From NCBI GenBank assembly GCA_049296695.1, contig JBAQSX010000111.1:1-10019 (forward strand): a DNA stretch of 10,019 nucleotides. The letters run 5' to 3'. The notes beneath the pieces were generated by a model. That model was not told where the DNA came from. It made no database searches and saw only the letters and a program-made list of their open reading frames with translations. Both the position numbers and the translations under genes were made by a program. Source of the DNA: UBA10906 sp049296695. GTDB taxonomy: Bacteria > Pseudomonadota > Gammaproteobacteria > Methylococcales > Methylomonadaceae. Of this stretch, positions 5,759-10,019 are shown piece by piece (positions within the stretch are counted from its first letter, which is position 1; the number at the start of each line of letters is the position of its first letter).

Positions 5759-6207
5759 GAGTTATTACGCTCATTTTCCATCAAATATTGCCTATTTATT
5801 ACTTTCACTGGTTTTCCTTTTATTTCTACACACATCCCCGAAGCTCCAAATGAAATTTTTGAACTTTCATCATGTGTTAGTATTTCGCATTTGTAGTAGG
5901 CAGGAAATCGTAAGCTAGTTTTTATTTTTTCACTTTTAATACAATCAATAATGCAACTGCCTGAAACAGAACTTGTATATCCAGTTTTGTCCCATTCAAT
6001 GTTTATGCTTAAATCGGTCACGTCATAAAACTTAAGAATTGCTTTTGAAATAATAAAAACTTCATTTTCAGAGCAACTCGACCATTGAATGATATGATCA
6101 ATATCAAGATGTAATTCTGATTTGATTCCTCCTGGATTTATATCAAAATAAATTCCATGAACAAAATTATCATGAAATTGATATTCATCAATTAATAATG
6201 TATTCAT
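5755..6207 (-). CDS. Probable immunity protein for the Rhs-tip protein
   Basis: This 150-aa soluble protein reads MNTLLIDEYQFHDNFVHGIY, then F-D-x-N-P-G-G and an alternating hydrophobic pattern, SELHLDIDHIIQW. F-H-D at about residue 11, then short strands of the form L-x-L-D-x-D, recalls several immunity families of polymorphic toxins, but I cannot name one. I chose ATG 6207, with GGAAAG 4 bases ahead; the longer frame would overlap the upstream gene. Only 14 bases separate it from the stop of the Rhs-tip gene, the normal place for an immunity gene. The role is inferred mainly from position. Confidence 0.55.
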   Translation of the reverse strand: MNTLLIDEYQFHDNFVHGIYFDINPGGIKSELHLDIDHIIQWSSCSENEVFIISKAILKFYDVTDLSINIEWDKTGYTSSVSGSCIIDCIKSEKIKTSLRFPAYYKCEILTHDESSKISFGASGMCVEIKGKPVKVINRQYLMENERNNS

Positions 6208-6221
6208 ATTCTTTCCAAAAG

Positions 6222-6719
6222 CTAAGGAGAAGGGGCAACCCCGCAACCACCAAACACATGTTTTGCCAATTTACATTCACAAGTCTGTGGAATTTGATTA
6301 TATACACTGTAGTGCCAGTGAACAGGACTACCTGTTTTCTGTTGACATCCATGCGTTCCTTTATCTACATTAGAACTATGGGAAGTCCAATGTGTTACTT
6401 TATTAAACTTCTCACCAGCGGGGGGATTACATGGAGGACAGGGTTTATCACCTTCACATTGTTTAGGTTTATCAAAAATAGCTTCGCCATTTAAAACATC
6501 AGCTGCTGCTCCTGCAATATCGCCTTCCATTGCTTTATCTATAGCATTAGTACCATTCGGGTCAATTCGACTAACTGGATTCCCACCAACATACCCATAA
6601 GTATTCAAACCGCCCTCTAACCCGATAGGATCAGACTGAATATATCGAGCCATAACAACAGGATTAAACCCTACAATTAGCAACGCAAGCAAACTAATGA
6701 TTATTTCATTCAATTTCAT
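6222..6719 (-). CDS. Rhs C-terminal tip with its own signal sequence, possible toxin
   Basis: This 165-aa protein opens with a hydrophobic segment, EIIISLLALLIVGFNPVVMA (5-24), that could be a signal peptide or anchor. Residues 25-56 are the typical end of an Rhs core: RYIQSDPIGLEGGLNTYGYV and then GGNPVSRIDPNG. The tip (about 57-165) is Cys- and His-rich: CPPCNPP, a W-T-S-H stretch, HWHYSVYNQIPQTCECK and FGGCG. Such tips act as toxins in full-length Rhs proteins, but this tip's activity is unknown to me. The hundreds of Rhs repeats normally ahead of this core are missing. A strong ribosome site (AAGGAAAG) precedes the ATG, 3 bases after the upstream stop, so it looks expressed rather than a random fragment. 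Confidence 0.72.
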   Translation of the reverse strand: MKLNEIIISLLALLIVGFNPVVMARYIQSDPIGLEGGLNTYGYVGGNPVSRIDPNGTNAIDKAMEGDIAGAAADVLNGEAIFDKPKQCEGDKPCPPCNPPAGEKFNKVTHWTSHSSNVDKGTHGCQQKTGSPVHWHYSVYNQIPQTCECKLAKHVFGGCGVAPSP

Positions 6720-6722
6720 AAA

Positions 6723-7775
6723 TTACTTTCCTTCATTTTTTTGAAGTTTATCAGCATTATGTTCCACTGTTTTTAAATAATTTTGCTCATCCTCTTGAGT
6801 TGGCTCTCGCCATCCTAAAGATTCCGCCTTTTCAAACCAATAACGATTATTGATAGATAAAAACTCAAAATAAGACCGTTCAGGTACAGGTATTAAATTC
6901 GGTGTTGGGTACTTCTTAATATAATTTTTGTCCAGCAAACGATAAAAAAGCGAGCCTTTCATTAACATAGCATCCACCGCATTTTTATACGACTTCAATA
7001 CCACATCTGAAATCATCATAGCTTTCTCGTATTCTTGTTTGCCATAATAATCTTCTACTAAGACCTGAGCCATTAAAGCTAGCGTCTCCTGTTTAGATAG
7101 CTTTTGCAGATAAATTCGATTCGCTAGTGCTTGATTGGTAATGTGCATAGTTTGTTGATACCACTCATCTCTTGAAAAATTCGCGCCGCTGGTTGTTTCC
7201 AAATTATAGGTTTGCCCTGTTTCACTGTCCGTGTATTTCACCAAAATATGCGTAGGCGCAGTTGAAGCCGTGACATCAATCCCAAGCCGTTGACCTAATG
7301 CAATAAACAACAAAGGCATACTGACACAGTTACCTTTCTTCGTCACAAGATAGGTGGACAGTAGTTTATTTTTGACTAATGTTCCTTTGGGATCATTAAA
7401 ATCATACTGATAGGGCTGGTAATTATTCCAAGCTCCTGCTTGATAAAGGTATTTCTTAATTGCCAACATTTTATCCATGCTGGTTGCATTAGCAGTCAGC
7501 ATAGATTTAATAGTCATTACGATGGCATCAATTTTCTTGAGGTTTGACTCAATATCAATGGATGAATCAACCATTTTGTCGATAGAGAACTTAACTCTTG
7601 TGAAATCAATAGTGTTTTCGGGTTGTTTGAGGATGATTTTGATGCGTTGGGCTTCAGGGAAGTTTGAGGAATCAAATACTGTTGCAGGATTAACTACCTC
7701 AGCATGAATCACAGAACTCGTGCAAATGAAACTCAGTGTAAAACAAAGGTAACTGATGATTGACCAAGTTTTCAT
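6723..7775 (-). CDS. Secreted transglutaminase-like (SirB1/Transglut_core2-type) protein
   Basis: This 350-aa protein has a clear signal peptide, MKTWSIISYLCFTLSFICTS with cleavage likely after SSVIHA (25). The central domain carries KKGNCVSMPLLFIALGQRLG (146-165) with Cys150 as probable nucleophile, APTHILVKY (173-181) with His176, and YNLETTSG (190-197) with Glu193 in place of the more common Asp. This order is that of the transglutaminase-like cysteine fold. Residues 235-283 look like TPR-type helices. It heads a tight three-gene operon with the Rhs tip and the immunity-like gene. A protein-processing or cross-linking role in the periplasm is an inference; many such proteins have no known substrate. 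Confidence 0.75.
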   Translation of the reverse strand: MKTWSIISYLCFTLSFICTSSVIHAEVVNPATVFDSSNFPEAQRIKIILKQPENTIDFTRVKFSIDKMVDSSIDIESNLKKIDAIVMTIKSMLTANATSMDKMLAIKKYLYQAGAWNNYQPYQYDFNDPKGTLVKNKLLSTYLVTKKGNCVSMPLLFIALGQRLGIDVTASTAPTHILVKYTDSETGQTYNLETTSGANFSRDEWYQQTMHITNQALANRIYLQKLSKQETLALMAQVLVEDYYGKQEYEKAMMISDVVLKSYKNAVDAMLMKGSLFYRLLDKNYIKKYPTPNLIPVPERSYFEFLSINNRYWFEKAESLGWREPTQEDEQNYLKTVEHNADKLQKNEGK

Positions 7776-7838
7776 GAAGTACCCATAAAATAAAAAATGT
7801 GGTGTCAGTGAAAAAGAAAATACGTTATTAAATTATAT

Positions 7839-7925
7839 GCCCAACACCAAGTTAAGGCGGCGGCACGAACGCTTATAAATAACACGCGCGTATCAGAGCC
7901 GCTCGCCTTAAACGCCCTGTTGGAT
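7839..7925 (-). repeat. attC site 7 (cassette g)
   Basis: This 87-bp site has outer boxes GCCCAAC (7839-7845) and GTTGGAT (7919-7925). Inner arms are standard; the central spacer is GCTTATAAATAAC. The stop codon of the ADP-ribosyltransferase-like gene lies 8 bases away. Confidence 0.95.
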
Positions 7926-7933
7926 TTAAGTTT

Positions 7934-8596
7934 TTAGTACGAAATATCAAAATGGTTTTTATAGGTACTATCTTTTTTACGAGGTTCAAAATATCCTATA
8001 ATTGAATTTGGATTTATAACGCAAAGTTGAATATGATTTTTCTCACGAAATCCTGCACCTTCATACAGTTCTTTTCCTTCAGGAAACATTCCTCTAACAG
8101 AGTCGATAAAATTAGGATGATTTTGTATCTTTTTTCTATTTTGAGGATTGAAACTTGAAAGATTTAATTCATTCATGATTTGTTCGTTATTGAATTGTTG
8201 CAAACGTAAAATAACTTTACAATCTAAATCTCTAATAAAACTAACACCATCTGAAAACTTTTTATTTTTAGGCAACTCTTCTCCTATTTTGTCGTATTCT
8301 TTAGAGAGCATCTCATAAGTTGCTTTGACCATTTTTAGATATTTTGAGTCCAACAAGTCTATGCAATACCCTAATTTGATAAATGCTCCAATTACAGCAG
8401 GTTCTTTAATAGAATTATGTTGCTCTGCCCATTCTAAGGCACGTTCATAACTACCTTCCCAAAAATAAACTCCATGACCAAGCCAGTCATAACTATTTTC
8501 ACTTTTTACGAGGTCGCCACCTTGCTTGATAACTTTATCGGCTATATCTCTGTCACATCCGTGAAAGCCAATTACTATTTCTGGAGTTGTATACAT
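7934..8596 (-). CDS. ADP-ribosyltransferase-like protein, probable toxin of a two-gene module
   Basis: This 220-aa protein has features of the PARP/diphtheria-type ADP-ribosyltransferase fold. These are G-F-H-G-C (10-14, His12), then W-L-G-H-G-V-Y-F-W-E (38-47, Tyr44) with RALEWAEQ (52-59), and a late strand NHIQLCVINPNSIIGYF (187-203). His12 and Tyr44 fit the H and Y of the H-Y-E type; the third residue would fall near EKNHIQ and may be Glu or Gln. Similar small proteins, some labelled DUF3990, occur as toxins that modify nucleic acids or proteins. Its ATG follows the upstream stop with no gap (TAA-ATG), so the pair is coupled. The fold call is by pattern; target and activity are unknown. 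Confidence 0.6.
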   Translation of the reverse strand: MYTTPEIVIGFHGCDRDIADKVIKQGGDLVKSENSYDWLGHGVYFWEGSYERALEWAEQHNSIKEPAVIGAFIKLGYCIDLLDSKYLKMVKATYEMLSKEYDKIGEELPKNKKFSDGVSFIRDLDCKVILRLQQFNNEQIMNELNLSSFNPQNRKKIQNHPNFIDSVRGMFPEGKELYEGAGFREKNHIQLCVINPNSIIGYFEPRKKDSTYKNHFDISY

Positions 8597-8782
8597 TTAT
8601 GCTACGGTTACTCTTTTAATGGGCTTTCCTTTTCTATTAAGAATCCCTGCTTGATTTAATGATTGTTTTATATAAGATACAGATACATCATTCAAGCTAT
8701 TGTTTTGATTGATAGCTTTATTATTTTTTTTCCCCTCTAATATTGCTAAGCGGCTATCAAGAGCTTCTTGTAAATCAAACAT
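8597..8782 (-). CDS. Small 61-aa protein, probable antitoxin partner of the ADP-ribosyltransferase-like gene
   Basis: This protein starts with a likely coiled-coil or amphipathic helix (DLQEALDSRLAILEGKK, 3-19). After a Asn-rich linker it ends in SYIKQSLNQAGILNRKGKPI (36-55), which reads like a small DNA-binding helical unit with a basic tail. Size, position and zero-gap coupling to the next gene are typical of antitoxins. The ATG has a good ribosome site (AGGTG, 5 bases ahead) and a TATAAT box lies about 40 bases upstream. I do not recognise a named family. Confidence 0.6.
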   Translation of the reverse strand: MFDLQEALDSRLAILEGKKNNKAINQNNSLNDVSVSYIKQSLNQAGILNRKGKPIKRVTVA

Positions 8783-8819
8783 ATAGACACCTGTTTTAAT
8801 TAGTAATTACTTGCACACT

Positions 8820-8825
8820 ATTATA
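8820..8825 (-). promoter_or_regulatory. -10 box (TATAAT) for the antitoxin/ADP-ribosyltransferase-like pair
   Basis: A perfect TATAAT on the minus strand lies about 40 bases before ATG 8782. No good TTGACA-like -35 is seen at 16-18 bases. An 8-base palindrome, ATGTACAT (8833-8840), lies in the spacer region, where an operator could act. This suggests the pair has its own promoter within the cassette. Confidence 0.45.
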
Positions 8826-8866
8826 ATATTTAATGTACATATATAAAACACTAAATATTTATGAGT

Positions 8867-8892
8867 AAGGTAGAACCAAGCAATTCTACCTT
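8867..8892 (-). terminator. Hairpin between the GIY-YIG gene and the toxin-antitoxin-like pair
   Basis: AAGGTAGAA (8867-8875) and TTCTACCTT (8884-8892) form a perfect 9-bp stem with an 8-base loop, 32 bases after the GIY-YIG stop codon. No T-run follows on the minus strand, so it is not a standard intrinsic terminator. It still separates two transcription units. Confidence 0.45.
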
Positions 8893-8923
8893 TCATGCTC
8901 AAAATTCAGACAATGATTCGATT

Positions 8924-9346
8924 TTATTTGCGCTGGACAGTGAACTTTGTTTTTAACAATATTGTTTGTCCAGTTAGTGAAATCGTAGTTTTATCGTATG
9001 GAAATGCCTCAGTATATTCAGTATTTACAGGAGGTTCGTGTTTGAAAATCATTGCAGCCTCGCAACGAACGCGGTTAGTAGAAGAAACTTCTCCAAAACT
9101 AAAACACAAAACTTCTCCTTTTGCGATATGTTTTTTCCAATCGTTAAGTTTTTCGTGATTTGCTACGCGGGAATTAACGTTTGAAGATTCACCTATGTAT
9201 ATCAATTTTTTTAAAGAAACGGTTTTTTCTGGTTCATTATGAATACAACTAAAAACACAATAAATACCAGATTTAGCAGGTAAACTTCCTTTATTTGGTT
9301 CTCTCCAGTATCCTTCAAACTCGATGTCATAAGACTGTTCAGCCAT
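8924..9346 (-). CDS. Small stand-alone GIY-YIG nuclease-domain protein
   Basis: This 140-aa protein carries the GIY-YIG motifs in order: SGIYCVF (26-32), LIYIGES (48-54), then N-V-N-S-R (56-60) with catalytic-type Arg60, and R-C-E-A-A-M-I-F-K-H-E-P-P-V-N (94-108) with Glu96. Nuclease families of this fold cut DNA near one strand end and usually add a DNA-binding domain; here nothing else is present. The ATG at 9346 has a good ribosome site (AAAGGAAAA). It is the first gene in cassette g and has a hairpin after it, so it is likely a separate unit from the toxin-like pair. Defence against phage or plasmid DNA is possible, but unproven. Confidence 0.8.
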   Translation of the reverse strand: MAEQSYDIEFEGYWREPNKGSLPAKSGIYCVFSCIHNEPEKTVSLKKLIYIGESSNVNSRVANHEKLNDWKKHIAKGEVLCFSFGEVSSTNRVRCEAAMIFKHEPPVNTEYTEAFPYDKTTISLTGQTILLKTKFTVQRK

Positions 9347-9373
9347 TTTATTTTCCTTTGTTTTTAATTAAAA

Positions 9374-9460
9374 ATCCAACACCAAGTTAAGGCGGCGGCA
9401 CGAACGTTAATAGATAACACGCGCGTATCAGAGCCGCTCGCCTTAAACGCCTTGTTGGAC
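9374..9460 (-). repeat. attC site 8 (cassette h)
   Basis: This 87-bp site has outer boxes ATCCAAC (9374-9380) and GTTGGAC (9454-9460). Inner arms are standard, and the central spacer is of the GTTAATAGATAAC type shared with sites 3 and 5. Confidence 0.95.
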
Positions 9461-9510
9461 TATATGTGTGCTGAATTAAAAGACTACAAATAAAAGCACA
9501 AAATAAAAAC

Positions 9511-9517
9511 GCCCAAC
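9511..9517. other. Solitary attC-like R box (GCCCAAC) in cassette h
   Basis: It has the same heptamer, distance from attC (51 bases) and flanks as at 3520-3526. It is followed by AACGCGCTTAAAAC, loosely like attC inner sequence, which hints at a decayed attC. Confidence 0.4.
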
Positions 9518-9954
9518 AAATAATAATAACGCGCTTAAAACTAATTTTGTGTTTTTGCAAAGTTGATTACAAAAATCAGTTTTTAAATTTTAAAGAAACG
9601 ATAAATTAAGTTTGTAAAAACTAAATTGAATTAATGTAAGATTTTGATGAATTTTATTTAAAATAAGATTGCCAAAAATTAATAATACCACGAATAAAAA
9701 TTAGATTCGTAATTCAAAGCACTAACAAATTATTTTTAAAGCATAAAGTTGATTTTAAACTAACTTTAGAAATCAGTTATCTCAAGACCACAAAATAATG
9801 TAGTTTTAATTTATACCAAAAAATCTAAAATTGCAATCAATATTTAGAAAAACTTGAGTTATAAAAACAAATAAAAACGCAAGCCTTTAAGTATTTAAGA
9901 TTTTTATTGTACACCAAAATTGAATAAATAACCTAATATCAATAACGCTATTAT

Positions 9955-10019
9955 TTTAATAAGCTACCGAAATTTTAAAACTAGATTCAATGATTATCGT
10001 GATAATTTTTCAATAAATA
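9955..10019 (-). repeat. Shared non-coding cassette element, truncated copy in cassette h
   Basis: ACCGAAATTTTAAAACTA, then GATTATC-GT-GATAATT and an ATTTTTCAATAAAT tail, match 1106-1160 and 3835-3896. The window ends inside the element. Confidence 0.65.

Larger units (their letters stand above)
1..10019 (-). mobile_element. Integron gene-cassette array, eight cassettes, read on the minus strand
   Basis: Eight copies of one 87-88 bp attC-type site are spaced 0.6-2.3 kb apart. Each gene set ends next to the GTTRRRY side of a site, which is the R'' box when read on the minus strand. Using the G/TT crossover rule, the cassettes are: a (<1-1293), b (1294-2437), c (2438-3387), d (3388-4031), e (4032-5570), f (5571-7844), g (7845-9379), h (9380->10019). 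The sites differ at only a few positions, as in chromosomal integrons with a host-specific attC type. The integrase gene and attI are not in the window; from the orientation they should be to the right. What is seen is the repeat and gene layout; that it is chromosomal is inferred. Confidence 0.93.
9461..10019. other. Gene-less part of cassette h, related to cassette d
   Basis: I find no gene in these 559 bases. From about 9688 to the window end it follows cassette d block by block. The start also matches: AAAATAAAA...GCCCAACA at the same distance from attC. About 160 bp (9520-9687) is extra compared with cassette d. The cassette continues to the right of the window, where the rest of the shared element should be. 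Confidence 0.6.

Noticed and set aside
6198..6494. 98-aa plus-strand frame
   Set aside because: It is opposite the Rhs tip gene; composition reflects the antisense of that gene.
7477..7707. 76-aa plus-strand frame
   Set aside because: It is opposite the transglutaminase-like gene.
8474..8659. 61-aa plus-strand frame
   Set aside because: It is opposite the ADP-ribosyltransferase-like pair and crosses its gene junction.
8895..9158. 87-aa plus-strand frame
   Set aside because: It is opposite the GIY-YIG gene, whose motifs are complete on the minus strand.
1..10019. The repeated 87-bp units as a possible CRISPR array
   Set aside because: They are too long, far apart (0.6-2.3 kb) and flank genes, which fits attC sites.

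Overview
The window is a stretch of integron gene-cassette array. Eight near-identical sites of 87-88 bp (the first cut off by the window edge) start with RYYYAAC, end with GTTRRRY and have inverted inner arms, which is the layout of attC recombination sites. They stand at 1-35, 1288-1374, 2432-2518, 3382-3469, 4026-4113, 5565-5651, 7839-7925 and 9374-9460. Read on the minus strand they begin AAC-AAGGCGTTTAAG, the usual attC orientation. Every convincing gene is also on the minus strand, with its attC just after it. The array therefore runs right to left, and the integrase/attI end should lie beyond base 10019. The uniform attC sites and the lack of resistance genes point to a sedentary chromosomal integron rather than a mobile class 1 integron. 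The host is AT-rich and probably a gammaproteobacterium; the Rhs-type motif in cassette f and the TTCGTG...TTCGTGGA-like spacers would suit large sulfur bacteria, but that is a guess.

Layout by cassette, with limits at the G/TT crossover point. Cassette a (<1-1293): DUF2283/DUF4258-like toxin-antitoxin-type pair, a degraded gene, and a long non-coding 5' part. Cassette b (1294-2437): membrane alpha/beta-hydrolase. Cassette c (2438-3387): BrnT/BrnA toxin-antitoxin pair behind a 65-aa unknown. Cassette d (3388-4031): no gene. Cassette e (4032-5570): HNH nuclease-ABC ATPase interrupted by a stop codon inside a tetranucleotide repeat. Cassette f (5571-7844): secreted transglutaminase-like protein, Rhs C-terminal tip, probable immunity protein. 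Cassette g (7845-9379): GIY-YIG nuclease, a 61-aa partner and an ADP-ribosyltransferase-like protein. Cassette h (9380->10019): no gene, related to cassette d.

Most cargo is of the conflict type: two or three toxin-antitoxin-like pairs, a toxin-immunity-like pair, and nucleases of kinds seen in phage defence. The most unusual points are the (AAAT)5 repeat that stops the HNH-ATPase reading frame, and a diverged non-coding element shared by cassettes a, d and h. There is no tRNA, rRNA, CRISPR array, insertion sequence or integrase gene in the window.
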